From Ruminococcus flavefaciens (GTDB lineage Bacteria; Bacillota; Clostridia; Oscillospirales; Ruminococcaceae): a stretch of DNA of 64,000 bases. A program made the position numbers and the translations under genes. The notes under the pieces are model-generated. The model ran no database searches. It had not been told where the DNA came from and saw nothing but the letters and a program-made list of their open reading frames with translations. Shown in pieces: positions 44,273-52,653 of the stretch (positions are counted from its first letter, which is position 1; the number at the start of each line of letters is the position of its first letter). The DNA is taken from NCBI GenBank assembly GCA_002371825.1, contig DFHF01000061.1, forward strand, positions 41,994-105,993, given 5' to 3'.

Positions 44273-45048
44273 CAGAGTTCCTCCGCAAAGTGACGCTGGA
44301 GCTTGTTGAATACAAGACATCCTATGATAAGCAGTGCTATACCGAGACCTGCTGCAAAGAGCAGTGTTGAAAGGTCAGGCATTGCCTTGTTGTAGAGCAC
44401 TGTTCTGTAACACTCGATAACATGGGTCATCGGGTTCAGATTGAATGCAGGGAGCAGTTCGTCCGGCACTATGGACTTATCGTACATGATAGGTGTCATG
44501 TACATCCACATCATTGAAACTATGCCGAGGATATGCTCAAGGTCACGGAAGTATACAGTTACCGCCGAGGTGAGAAGTGCCATGCCCAGAGCCATTACAT
44601 ATTCGACTCCCATGATTATGGGAAGCGTGAGCAGGGCTGCGAAGTTTATCCCCACGCCGGTGACTATTATTACCGCAAATATTACTATGAAACAGAGCAG
44701 CATATTCACAAAGCAGCTCGTTACATAGGATATGGGGATGACCATCCGGGGGAAGTAGATCTTCTTTATCAGGTCCTTCTGTGCCACTACAGACGAGGCG
44801 CCCACAGTTATCGAGGATGAGAAGAATATCCACGGTATGAGTGCAACGAAAAGATAGAGGTAATAGCGGTCTATATTGGCTTTCAAGATGTACGAGAAGA
44901 CCACGGTGTATACTACCAGCTGGAGCAGGGGATTGATAAATGTCCATAAGAATCCCAGTACTGAGCCCTTGTACCTTCCACGGAGGTCTTTTTTTACAAG
45001 ACTGAATATCATTTGTCTGTATGCATACAACTCTTTTATCGTATTCAT
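44272..45048 (-). CDS. Polysaccharide ABC exporter permease (Wzm/TagG-like)
   Basis: A 258-residue ABC-2 permease with six membrane helices and the typical N-terminus LVKKDLRGRYKGSVLGFLWT. It forms the channel with the following ATPase and exports a lipid-linked glycan or teichoic acid-like polymer. It is the first gene of the cluster, 45 bp after a consensus promoter. Confidence 0.92.
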   Translation of the reverse strand: MNTIKELYAYRQMIFSLVKKDLRGRYKGSVLGFLWTFINPLLQLVVYTVVFSYILKANIDRYYLYLFVALIPWIFFSSSITVGASSVVAQKDLIKKIYFPRMVIPISYVTSCFVNMLLCFIVIFAVIIVTGVGINFAALLTLPIIMGVEYVMALGMALLTSAVTVYFRDLEHILGIVSMMWMYMTPIMYDKSIVPDELLPAFNLNPMTHVIECYRTVLYNKAMPDLSTLLFAAGLGIALLIIGCLVFNKLQRHFAEEL

Positions 45049-45092
45049 TCATATCTCCTTCATGTACGCATAATTTTCCATTGTATCTTTTA

Positions 45093-45121
45093 ATTATATC
45101 ACAGGTGCATTATAGTGTCAA
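45093..45121 (-). promoter_or_regulatory. Perfect consensus sigma-A promoter of the polysaccharide cluster
   Basis: TTGACA (45116-45121), 17-bp spacer, TATAAT (45093-45098) on the minus strand. It probably drives the whole block down to the terminator at 32,600. Confidence 0.85.
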
Positions 45122-45176
45122 TTGTGATAATGCCGAAAAATCACGACATTACGGCGAAAAACTGGCATTTGTACTT

Positions 45177-45211
45177 AGAATTCAGAATTGAGAATGCAGA
45201 ATGAAGAATGG
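45177..45211. repeat. Five tandem heptamers AGAATNN
   Basis: AGAATTC, AGAATTG, AGAATGC, AGAATGA and AGAATGG follow without gaps, about 55 bp upstream of the polysaccharide promoter. Similar short A/G-rich tracts are common in intergenic DNA of this group; variable copy number is possible. Confidence 0.6.
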
Positions 45212-45245
45212 ATCCGGGGATTTTTTGCGGCGGAACCTGTTTTGC

Positions 45246-45291
45246 ACAATAAAAAGGCGCACCATCAGGTTGTTGACCCTTGGTGCGCCTT
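45246..45291 (-). terminator. Terminator of rlmH
   Basis: AAGGCGCACCA (45254-45264) pairs with TGGTGCGCCTT (45281-45291); the minus-strand tail is TTTATTGTG. It starts 6 bp after the rlmH stop. Confidence 0.85.
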
Positions 45292-45296
45292 GTCTT

Positions 45297-45770
45297 TTAT
45301 TTATGGTATTTTCCGCCGGACATTATCTGGAATGAGCGGTATATCTGCTCCAGCAGCATAACTCTTGCAAGCTGGTGGGGAAACGTCATTTTCGACATGG
45401 ATAGTTTAAGGCTGCCCATAGCCTTTATCTCAGGGTCAAGTCCGAAGGAGCTGCCGATTATGAATGTGACAGTGCTGGTACCCTCCACTCCGGCGGAGCT
45501 TATTTTTTCTGCCAGCTCCGGACTGGTGAGCTGCCTGCCCTCTATGCACATGGGGACTATCATTCCCTTTGCGTACCTTTTTATCTGCTCGGCCTCCTTT
45601 TTAAGAGCCGCAGCTATCTCCTTTTCCGAAGGGGCATCGCTTAGGCGGCACTCATCAAGCTCGTGAAGCTCGAATGTGCAGAATCTTGAAAGTCTCTTTA
45701 TGTATTCAGCACAGGCACTGCGGAGATAATCCTCTTTCAGCTTGCCTATCACAATAAGGTTAATATTCAT
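45297..45770 (-). CDS. rlmH: 23S rRNA (pseudouridine-1915-N3)-methyltransferase RlmH
   Basis: A 157-residue SPOUT methyltransferase, the usual length. INLIVIGKLKEDYLR opens the protein and the SAM-binding knot is seen in FIIGSSFGLDP and LSMSKMTFPHQLARVMLLEQ, ending with the typical GGKYHK. It methylates pseudouridine 1915 in helix 69 of 23S rRNA. Overlaps the upstream hydrolase stop by one base. Confidence 0.96.
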   Translation of the reverse strand: MNINLIVIGKLKEDYLRSACAEYIKRLSRFCTFELHELDECRLSDAPSEKEIAAALKKEAEQIKRYAKGMIVPMCIEGRQLTSPELAEKISSAGVEGTSTVTFIIGSSFGLDPEIKAMGSLKLSMSKMTFPHQLARVMLLEQIYRSFQIMSGGKYHK

Positions 45771-46555
45771 CAGAAGATCACTGCTCCTCCATTAGTCTCT
45801 ACGGGAGCTACTCCCAGCAGATAGTCTTTGCAGCGGGTGTATTGCGTAAGGCTGTTCTGTACGGTATAATCTGCCAGCCTTGGGTGATTGTTGTCCTGAC
45901 TGAGGTGTCCCAGTATAAAATGAGTGGTTCCCCGCTCTATGAGCTTTCCCACCTGTACGGCGCAGTTATCGTTGGAGAGATGGCCGTTGGGGGAGAGTAT
46001 CCTCTCCTTCAGATAAAGCGGATAGGGACCTGTGCGAAGCATATTCTCATCGTAATTTGCCTCAAGCAGCACCAGCCGGCAGCCTGTAAGTGCCGCATCT
46101 ACCTCAGGGGTGATATGCCCCAGGTCAGTGCAGATGGCACAGTACTTGTCGTCTGAGGTATGGATACGGTATCCGCAGCTCTGTATGGTATCATGAGGAG
46201 TGTTGAAGCAGGTCACCTCCGAGCCGGCACAGGCAATAGCTTTGCCGGTCATATCTATCAAGGGGGATGAAGGTGCTATCTTGCCTGAATCGCAAAGCCT
46301 CTGCAAAGTTCGTTTTTGTCCGTAGACAGGAAGTCCGGTCTTTTTTGTGAGCATGGCCAGACCGGCGATATGGTCTGAGTGCTCATGTGTAATGAAAACT
46401 GCCTGTATTGCGGAAAGTGGTATGTTATTGACTTCAAGTGCTGCGGAGAGCCTTCTGAAGCTTACTCCGCAGTCTATGAGTATACCGCCCTGCTCAGTTC
46501 CGATGAATGTGGAATTACCCTTGCTGGAACTGAAAAGCGGATAGATTCTTGCCAT
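45770..46555 (-). CDS. MBL-fold metallo-hydrolase (WalJ/YycJ-like)
   Basis: A 261-residue metallo-beta-lactamase-fold protein with HEHSDH (residues 57-62) and later metal ligands (TPHDT, CTDLGH, HLSNDN, LGHLSQDN). The start PLFSSSKGNSTFIG is typical of the WalJ/YycJ group, thought to be exonucleases linked with DNA replication and the WalRK system. Here it is next to rlmH, as in many Bacillota. Confidence 0.88.
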   Translation of the reverse strand: MARIYPLFSSSKGNSTFIGTEQGGILIDCGVSFRRLSAALEVNNIPLSAIQAVFITHEHSDHIAGLAMLTKKTGLPVYGQKRTLQRLCDSGKIAPSSPLIDMTGKAIACAGSEVTCFNTPHDTIQSCGYRIHTSDDKYCAICTDLGHITPEVDAALTGCRLVLLEANYDENMLRTGPYPLYLKERILSPNGHLSNDNCAVQVGKLIERGTTHFILGHLSQDNNHPRLADYTVQNSLTQYTRCKDYLLGVAPVETNGGAVIF

Positions 46556-46571
46556 TTTTTCCCTCCGGAGC

Positions 46572-47990
46572 TCAGAGCTTGTTTATCTCTGTTCCCTGAC
46601 GGGTCTCCTTGACCTCATATCCAAGTGCAGCTATTTTGTCACGGAGCTCGTCTGCCAGGGCGAAATTCTTCTCCTTACGGGCAGCCTTGCGCTGCTCCAC
46701 AAGTTCAAGTACCTCAGCAGGAATGTCAGCAGAGGTGCTTCCGGCGGCATTTGCCTTATCCTCAGCCTTCTTTATAAGGTCAAGACCGAGAACTGTATCG
46801 AAATCACGGAGCAGAGCCAGCTTTGTGGAGGCATTTGCCTTTGATTTAAGTACGTCATATAATGCTGTTACAGCCAGTGAAGTGTTGATATCGTTTCCGA
46901 GAGCCTCATCAAATGAGCTGCGGAGGCGGTCATATTCAGCCTTGTCTATCTCACCGGCAGCCTCCTTTGTAAGAGGAGCTATCTTCTCTATGAGCTTGTT
47001 GAAGGACTGGGCGGCATTATCCAGATTCTCCCAGGAGAACACCAGTGACTTTCTGTAGTGTGAGTTAAGGCAGAAGAAACGGTAAACCAGAGGGTCATAG
47101 CCCTTTTCTTCAAGGAGTGATACTGTAAGGAATTCGCCCTTGCTCTTGCTCATCTTGCCTGAATTTGTGTTCAGGTGATGTACATGGAACCAGTAATTGC
47201 ACCATTCATGTCCGAGATATGCCTCTGACTGAGCTATCTCATTGGTGTGGTGAGGGAAAGCGTTGTCGATACCGCCGCAGTGGATGTCCAGATATTCACC
47301 GAGATTCTTCATGCTGATGCATGAGCACTCGATGTGCCAGCCGGGGTAGCCGATTCCCCAGGGGCTCTCCCATTTCAGCTCCTGGTCATCAAACTTTGAC
47401 TTTGTGAACCAGAGTACGAAATCAGCCTTATTGCGCTTGTTGCCGTCAGCCTCTACACCTTCACGAACTCCCACTTCAAGGTCTTCCTCGCTGAAATCGC
47501 CGAAAACATAGTACTTATCAAGCTTTGAGGTATCGAAGTAGATGTTTCCGCCGGCCTCGTAGGCATATCCCTTCTCCATGAGTGATGAGATAACACGGAT
47601 GAATTCGTCGATATAGGTAGTTGCAGGCACTACAACGTCCGGAGTTTTTATATTGAGCTTAGCGCAGTCTGCAAAGAAAGCGTCAGTGTAGAACTTTGCT
47701 ATCTCCATAACGGTCTTATGTTCACGCTTTGCACCCTTGAGCATTTTGTCATCGCCGGTATCTCCGTCGCTGGTAAGGTGTCCTACGTCAGTGATGTTCA
47801 TTACACGCTTTACGTCAAGTCCTGTGAAGCGGAGGTATTTTTCGAGGATATCTTCCATTATGTAGCTTCTCAGGTTTCCGATGTGGGCATAGTGATAAAC
47901 GGTAGGACCGCAGGTGTACATACTTACCTTGCCGGCCTCACGGGGGATGAAATCCTCTTTTTTATGTGAAAGTGAATTATATAACTGCAT
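46572..47990 (-). CDS. cysS: Cysteinyl-tRNA synthetase
   Basis: A 472-residue class I synthetase with HIGH-type YHYAHIGNLRS, KMSKS in SGKMSKSKGEF, and zinc ligands in YTCGPTVY, WHIECS and HTNE. It charges tRNA-Cys. The ATG at 47990 follows AAAGGAG; an in-frame start at 48026 overlaps the gene before it. It lies downstream of a Cys-type T-box together with cysE. Confidence 0.96.
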   Translation of the reverse strand: MQLYNSLSHKKEDFIPREAGKVSMYTCGPTVYHYAHIGNLRSYIMEDILEKYLRFTGLDVKRVMNITDVGHLTSDGDTGDDKMLKGAKREHKTVMEIAKFYTDAFFADCAKLNIKTPDVVVPATTYIDEFIRVISSLMEKGYAYEAGGNIYFDTSKLDKYYVFGDFSEEDLEVGVREGVEADGNKRNKADFVLWFTKSKFDDQELKWESPWGIGYPGWHIECSCISMKNLGEYLDIHCGGIDNAFPHHTNEIAQSEAYLGHEWCNYWFHVHHLNTNSGKMSKSKGEFLTVSLLEEKGYDPLVYRFFCLNSHYRKSLVFSWENLDNAAQSFNKLIEKIAPLTKEAAGEIDKAEYDRLRSSFDEALGNDINTSLAVTALYDVLKSKANASTKLALLRDFDTVLGLDLIKKAEDKANAAGSTSADIPAEVLELVEQRKAARKEKNFALADELRDKIAALGYEVKETRQGTEINKL

Positions 47991-48013
47991 GATTTTTCTC
48001 CTTTTGTCGTATT

Positions 48014-48397
48014 TCAGAAGTCCCATATATCAGGGGGAGCGTTTTTGATGTTCAGCTTTGAGAAATAGCCGAACATAACAAGAAATTCAGGTATTGTCCT
48101 GAGTCCGTCTTTGTAGTAGGCGGAGAGCCTTTTGCTGCTGTCTGAGATATCCTTGTACTCAGGAGGACAGCCAAAATGCCAGTCAGCAGTGAGACTGTTG
48201 AAGCTGATGCGGAAGAAGTCCCGGACATCCAGCCCCGGAAGCCCTGTGAGAGCAAGGAGTATACTGTGCTCGCCGGCTTCCTCAAGGGGAGCTACCACAG
48301 CGGTAAATCCGTCGTGGGAAATGGCAGCTATCAGCGGCTTGTCGCTGCGTACAGCCTCATCTATCACCTCATCAGAGGGGTATCTTATCATGTCCAT
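48014..48397 (-). CDS. Hypothetical protein between cysE and cysS
   Basis: A 127-residue soluble protein of unknown family. It starts at the ATG 48397 after GAGGAACAGCCT, 10 bp past cysE; longer readings would overlap cysE. It has no signal peptide and no recognisable motif; two conserved-looking parts are IAAISHDGFTAVVAPLEEAG and GLRTIPEFLVMFGYFSKL. Its place inside a T-box-controlled cysteine operon suggests a role tied to cysteine supply or its control. Confidence 0.7.
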   Translation of the reverse strand: MDMIRYPSDEVIDEAVRSDKPLIAAISHDGFTAVVAPLEEAGEHSILLALTGLPGLDVRDFFRISFNSLTADWHFGCPPEYKDISDSSKRLSAYYKDGLRTIPEFLVMFGYFSKLNIKNAPPDIWDF

Positions 48398-48407
48398 AGG
48401 CTGTTCC

Positions 48408-49073
48408 TCATATACCTGAGCCCTGTGTAAGGTCTGCGATCTCTTTTTTGAGTTCAGCGATCTCAAGCTGCATACGGCAGAACTCCAGAGAAACAGGGTC
48501 CGGAATGTGTATCTGGTCGATATCCTGTGTAACGGTGCGCTCAGAGAGCTTCTTGCCGTTCATGCGGACTACTCTTGCCGGAACTCCCACAGCAGTTGAG
48601 TTGTCGGGGATAGCGTTGAGCACCACTGCATTTGCGGCTATCTTTACGTTGTTGCCTACCTTGAAGGGGCCGAGGACTCTTGCACCTGCACCTACAAGGA
48701 CGTTGTTGCCGAGAGTAGGATGACGCTTGCCCTTTTCCTTACCGGTACCGCCAAGAGTTGCTCCCTGATAGATCAGGCAGTTATCGCCTATGACAGTGGT
48801 CTCACCGATAACTACTCCCATACCGTGATCGATAAAGAGTCCCTTTCCGATAGTAGCGCCGGGATGGATCTCGATACCGGTCTTATGACGTGAGCGCTGG
48901 GATATCATTCTGGCGATGGTGTACATCTTTCTCTTATAGAACCAGTGAGCGATACGGTAGCTTCTTATAGCTGACAGGCTGGGATAGGTCAGAAGTATCT
49001 CGAAGGCATTTCTTGCAGCCGGGTCACGTTCCTTTATCAGCCTGATATCTCTTTTTAATTGTTTGAATAGCAT
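48408..49073 (-). CDS. cysE: Serine O-acetyltransferase
   Basis: A 221-residue left-handed beta-helix acyltransferase: N-terminal helical part, then hexapeptide repeats with IHPGATIGKGLFIDHGMG, VVIGETTVIGDN and KRHPTLGNNVLVGAGARVLG. It makes O-acetylserine for cysteine synthesis. The size fits the short EpsC/CysE form of Bacillota. Its transcript begins with a T-box leader that reads uncharged tRNA-Cys. Confidence 0.95.
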   Translation of the reverse strand: MLFKQLKRDIRLIKERDPAARNAFEILLTYPSLSAIRSYRIAHWFYKRKMYTIARMISQRSRHKTGIEIHPGATIGKGLFIDHGMGVVIGETTVIGDNCLIYQGATLGGTGKEKGKRHPTLGNNVLVGAGARVLGPFKVGNNVKIAANAVVLNAIPDNSTAVGVPARVVRMNGKKLSERTVTQDIDQIHIPDPVSLEFCRMQLEIAELKKEIADLTQGSGI

Positions 49074-49100
49074 ATTTTACTCCTTTACTGGGAGGGAGGG

Positions 49101-49350
49101 AAAATAAAAAGCCTCCGGAGCCAAAAAAGCTCCGGAGGCGCAGTATGCACGGTTCCACTCCGATTTATAACTCATAGTCCCGTAACGAGGGAAAACGCCG
49201 GAGAATACTTTGCGGCAGAAGCCCTGTTCCTCCCCGAAGCTGACAGCCGCACTTCACATTTCCTGCCTGCGCCGTTGCACCTGACCGACGCTCTCTGAAA
49301 GGCTTTGGGAAAAGCTACTCTGACTGCTACGCTTTTATAATATTGTTCTA
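49101..49350 (-). promoter_or_regulatory. T-box riboswitch leader, cysteine type
   Basis: On the minus strand the leader begins after the promoter at 49,357-49,386. It has the stem I elements AGAGAGCGTCGG, a putative specifier TGC (Cys) at 49249-49251 in GAAGTGCGG, and the T-box GGAGTGGAACCGTGC (about 49,148-49,162); the bulge TGGA suits a tRNA with discriminator U, as tRNA-Cys has. The terminator is GCCTCCGGAGC/GCTCCGGAGGC (49111-49139) followed by TTTTTATTTT. Uncharged tRNA-Cys would stabilise the antiterminator and switch on cysE-cysS. Confidence 0.9.
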
Positions 49351-49356
49351 TGGTTT

Positions 49357-49386
49357 ATTATATACCAAAGCTATGGGTTTTGTCAA
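49357..49386 (-). promoter_or_regulatory. Sigma-A promoter of the T-box operon
   Basis: TTGACA (49381-49386), 18-bp spacer, TATAAT (49357-49362) on the minus strand. Confidence 0.85.
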
Positions 49387-49423
49387 GAGTTATCTGAGGC
49401 TTACTTTCAAATTCGGCTATAGA

Positions 49424-49495
49424 TACAAAAACGCCCCGTTTTGCAGGGCCTGCCTTATCGTGAAATGAGGCATTATGCTTTAACGGTGCGTTTTT
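49424..49495 (-). terminator. Terminator of the surface-protein gene
   Basis: AAAAACGCCCCGTT (49427-49440) pairs with AACGGTGCGTTTTT (49482-49495, one mismatch) around a 41-nt loop that itself contains GCCT/AGGC. The minus strand ends in TTTTTGTATC. Confidence 0.65.
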
Positions 49496-49514
49496 GTTTG
49501 GATGTATTAAGGAG

Positions 49515-50000
49515 TTATGAATCTTTCTTCCTTGTAGCAAGACCAACGAGACCAGCTGCGCCTATAACAGCAGTTAATCCGAGAGCCGGGAAAGTATCTC
49601 CTGTCTTGGGAGAGCCATTCTTGGAAGTTGTCTTAGCAGCAGTTGTTGTTGCCTTTGCAGTAGTCTTAGCTGTTGTTGTCGCTGGCTTTGCGGTTGTAGC
49701 CTTTGCAGTTGTAGCAGGAGCAGGAGCTGTTGTTGCAGGTTCAGTTGCAGCAGGTGCAGTAGTTGCAACAGCTGTTGTAGTTGTTGTTACAACATCAGCC
49801 TGTGCGGCTGTAGTAGTTGTAGTTGCAGCCTCTGTATCCTCAGCAGGTGCAGCAGCTGTATCCGGAGCCTCAGACTCTGCGGCAGCAGCAGGAGCCTCTT
49901 CAGCGGATGCGCTGAACTGATTGTTGGAGGCATATCCGCCGCCTAATACGAGAGCTGCAGCAAGAGCAGCGATGGTGAATTTTGATGTTGATTTTTTCAT
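49515..50000 (-). CDS. Thr/Ala-rich surface protein with LPXTG-like anchor
   Basis: A 161-residue exported protein: signal peptide (1-33), a long low-complexity Thr/Ala/Pro/Lys linker (about 35-128), then SPKTG (130-134), a hydrophobic segment (138-155) and tail RKKDS. This is the sortase-anchor layout with Ser in place of Leu. There is no folded domain, so it may be a glycosylated spacer or stalk. AGGAG precedes ATG 50000. No sortase gene is in the window. Confidence 0.75.
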   Translation of the reverse strand: MKKSTSKFTIAALAAALVLGGGYASNNQFSASAEEAPAAAAESEAPDTAAAPAEDTEAATTTTTAAQADVVTTTTTAVATTAPAATEPATTAPAPATTAKATTAKPATTTAKTTAKATTTAAKTTSKNGSPKTGDTFPALGLTAVIGAAGLVGLATRKKDS

Positions 50001-50103
50001 AATGGTCACTCCTATAAAGATTTTTTTGGCTTTGTCAGCCTTTACACCATATACACTCGGACAAAGAAAAAGAAATCGGACAAAAATTTCAAAATTTTTT
50101 TTG

Positions 50104-50142
50104 AAAAAATAAAAGATCCGGATATATCGTCATATCCGGATC
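50104..50142 (-). terminator. Terminator of the esterase operon
   Basis: GATCCGGATAT (50115-50125) pairs with ATATCCGGATC (50132-50142); the minus strand continues TTTTATTTTTTC. It ends the operon that begins near 57,125. A direct repeat TCGGACAAA (50057 and 50076) lies between this and the surface-protein gene. Confidence 0.85.
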
Positions 50143-50148
50143 GTATTA

Positions 50149-51657
50149 TCATATCAGATCTGCCTTGAAGGTGGGAACAGGCAGCCCGTTTTTTCCATAC
50201 AGGATAACATCTGCGAAGTTTGTCCACTGGTATCGTACTCCTGTGACAGGAGCAGGCAGGTCAGCTCTGAGGAATATGGTGTTTCCGTCTGCCTCAGCTT
50301 TGGCAGGAACAAAGTTCATGTCAGCGCCTGAGACTTCAAAGCCTGTGATATCACCGGCTGCTTCAAAACCGGTACAGTTTGTGAAATACAGTCTTATTCC
50401 GTCCTTTTCAGGTATGGCATGGCTGAACAGGGGAGGAAGAGTCTCATCACGTCCGGCAAGTCCGTAGACCTCTGAAAGAGCCTGAAGAAATAGTCTGTGT
50501 GCAACGACAGATTTTTCCCTGGGATGTATCTCGTCAAACTCTCCGCAGTCAAGGGCGACGGCTATTCCGGTATTTTTTACTGTTCTGAATACGTTCATCT
50601 GCGCCTGACGTATCACCGGCCAGTTCTTATGATCCGGATCGCAGGCATAGCGGTGCATAGGGAGCTGTACCATCAGGAAAGGCAGTTCATTGTCCTTCCA
50701 GTCGCTGCGCCACTGATCTATGAGTGCTTTCAGCAGTACCTCATATGTATCCGGGCGGTGATCGTCTGATTCTCCCTGATAGTATATAACTCCGCCGAGA
50801 GTATAGGGTGCAATACGGCTTATCATGGTCTCATACAGTCCGCAGGGACGCATGGGGTTCATTATGCCGGGAGGTCCGGGGAAGCGGTTTTCGCCGCATA
50901 TCTCCAGAGTTTCCGCCCATGATACATCAGGCCTTTCAGCATAGAGCTTCTGACGTCTCTGTTCCCAGCCCCACTGATAGCTGCCGTATTCTTCATACTC
51001 TGCTATCATCTCCTCATCGGTCTTTCCTTTTATCGCCTCATCATATTCGTCTATATACAGGCGGATGCGGCTGTCGTTTTCAAGCGCCTGACGTGGTACC
51101 CATGCCGAGGCGGAGGTACCGCCCCAGTTACAGCCGATCACACCGACTGTAACTCCAAGACGGCGGCTCAGCTCCTTTGCAAAGTAATATCCTACTGCTG
51201 ACCATGCCTTTGAGTTCTCAGCAGAGGGCAGCTGCCAGCAGGAATTTTTTTCGGATTCTGTCAGCTTTTCATTCACCATCTCGCATTTAGGAGTGTAATA
51301 GAACCTGACGTTCTCTCCCGCACATTCAGACAGCTCACGCTGACCGTTCAGCTCGTTGCGGAGCTCAAATTCCATATTGGACTGACCGCCGGCAAGCCAA
51401 ACTTCTCCTATGGCCACATTTACGAATCTCTTCTTTACTGCACCGGAGATAATTTCAAGGGTACAGCTTCCGCAGGCCTCCACAGGCGGCAGTACAGCCT
51501 CCCATTTATTGCCCTTTATTAGGGCTCTGGCGGATACATGGAGTTCAGGTATCCTTACAGTGATATCACCCTGCTGCTGGCCGCAGGTGCCGAAGATGCG
51601 CACAGGGCGGCGCCTCTGGAGTACCATATTATCGCTGAAGACTGCTGCTGCTTTCAT
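50149..51657 (-). CDS. Sialate O-acetylesterase-like SGNH hydrolase
   Basis: A 502-residue protein without signal peptide. A jelly-roll N-terminal part (FSDNMVLQRRRPVRIFG) is followed by an SGNH esterase with GGQSNMEFEL (Ser block), the Gly and Asn blocks (GCNWGGTSASAWV, YYQGESD) and the C-terminal DEIHPREKSVVAHRL (Asp-x-x-His). The family removes acetyl groups from sialic acids or acetylated xylan. ATG 51657 follows AAAGGAG. Its place after the U32-like pair gives no clear substrate. Confidence 0.87.
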   Translation of the reverse strand: MKAAAVFSDNMVLQRRRPVRIFGTCGQQQGDITVRIPELHVSARALIKGNKWEAVLPPVEACGSCTLEIISGAVKKRFVNVAIGEVWLAGGQSNMEFELRNELNGQRELSECAGENVRFYYTPKCEMVNEKLTESEKNSCWQLPSAENSKAWSAVGYYFAKELSRRLGVTVGVIGCNWGGTSASAWVPRQALENDSRIRLYIDEYDEAIKGKTDEEMIAEYEEYGSYQWGWEQRRQKLYAERPDVSWAETLEICGENRFPGPPGIMNPMRPCGLYETMISRIAPYTLGGVIYYQGESDDHRPDTYEVLLKALIDQWRSDWKDNELPFLMVQLPMHRYACDPDHKNWPVIRQAQMNVFRTVKNTGIAVALDCGEFDEIHPREKSVVAHRLFLQALSEVYGLAGRDETLPPLFSHAIPEKDGIRLYFTNCTGFEAAGDITGFEVSGADMNFVPAKAEADGNTIFLRADLPAPVTGVRYQWTNFADVILYGKNGLPVPTFKADLI

Positions 51658-51676
51658 AGAAGTCAACTCCTTTTCA

Positions 51677-52636
51677 TCAGAACGGTGCGTCTATAACGTC
51701 TTCTCTTTTAAGTCTTGTCAGGAAGAGGAGCCTTGCCTCATCACGACATTCCGGCTTTATCATATAATACATATAGTGCTCGACAAGATTGAAGAGCTCT
51801 ATTGAACGGCCTTCTATCTTGAACTGCTCAAAGCCCATGGGCACATATTTTTCCCATATAGCCTCAGGACTTATGTGTGTGCTAAGATTCTTTATCTCGA
51901 ATACAGCACGGTTCATGCACTTGCATTCAGCGATCTCATCCTTGAGGTATTCTGCATATTTCGGGGGGATAGTAAAGCTGGAGCCTGCATTCGGGTTCTT
52001 TCTGACGTGGTCAGCATATGCAAGTGTTTCTGCACCTATCATGCGGTAGTGATCCGAGCGCAGCTTGCAGCCGGGATTGCAGCAGGCATTTACCAGCAGC
52101 TCACACTTTTTCTTATCCGGTATCTTTTCAAGGATATCGAATTTGTTGTTGAGGTCGTAGTCGATAACTACGATATGGTAATCTTTTCCCACCTCTTCGT
52201 ACATTTTTTCCGGGTCTGTGATACGCTTGCAGGTGGAGCTTGTTATCTTGTAGTTGGGATAGGTCTTGCGGATGTACTCCTCAAGTATGGGTGAAGCCAC
52301 GATCACCTCGTTCATGCCGTTATCTGCAAGATGCATTATCATGTTGCAGAATTCATCATGGACGTGCTTCTTTTCGAGTATGGGATTGGTGAAGGTGAAT
52401 CTCAGCGGTATACCACGGTCGTTGAATTCTTTTATTACCTGCTTTATGAAGGACTTATCACATTTGCCGGCGGAGAATCTTCCTCCGTTCCATGCGGCAG
52501 GCGGAAAAGTTCCGTATACAGAAGCGATCTCAACTCCCTCACGGAAGTACTCCGGACGGGCCTTCATCATATCAGCAAAAAGCAGATTGAATTTAAAATG
52601 CTGGGTAAAGTCTGGTAGATGGAAACGAACTCTCAT
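51677..52636 (-). CDS. U32-like protein, paralogue B
   Basis: A 319-residue soluble protein that looks like a TIM barrel: EVIVASPILEEYIRKTYP followed by KITSSTCKR recalls the U32/UbiU-UbiV group. Cysteines shared with its neighbour are in DEFCNM, STCKR, NACCNPGC and PECRDEAR, suggesting a metal or Fe-S site. It is a clear duplicate of the next upstream gene (52,654-53,592) with common blocks MRVRFHLPDF, WNGGR, FNDRGIPLR, YVPMGFEQFKIEGR. The function is unknown. Confidence 0.65.
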   Translation of the reverse strand: MRVRFHLPDFTQHFKFNLLFADMMKARPEYFREGVEIASVYGTFPPAAWNGGRFSAGKCDKSFIKQVIKEFNDRGIPLRFTFTNPILEKKHVHDEFCNMIMHLADNGMNEVIVASPILEEYIRKTYPNYKITSSTCKRITDPEKMYEEVGKDYHIVVIDYDLNNKFDILEKIPDKKKCELLVNACCNPGCKLRSDHYRMIGAETLAYADHVRKNPNAGSSFTIPPKYAEYLKDEIAECKCMNRAVFEIKNLSTHISPEAIWEKYVPMGFEQFKIEGRSIELFNLVEHYMYYMIKPECRDEARLLFLTRLKREDVIDAPF

Positions 52637-52653
52637 AATTATGCCTCCTCAGA

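Noticed and set aside
49515..50000. Thr/Ala repeat tract as a CRISPR-like or DNA tandem array
   Set aside because: The DNA repetition is explained by low-complexity codons in an open frame with signal peptide and anchor; no constant repeat-spacer pattern exists.
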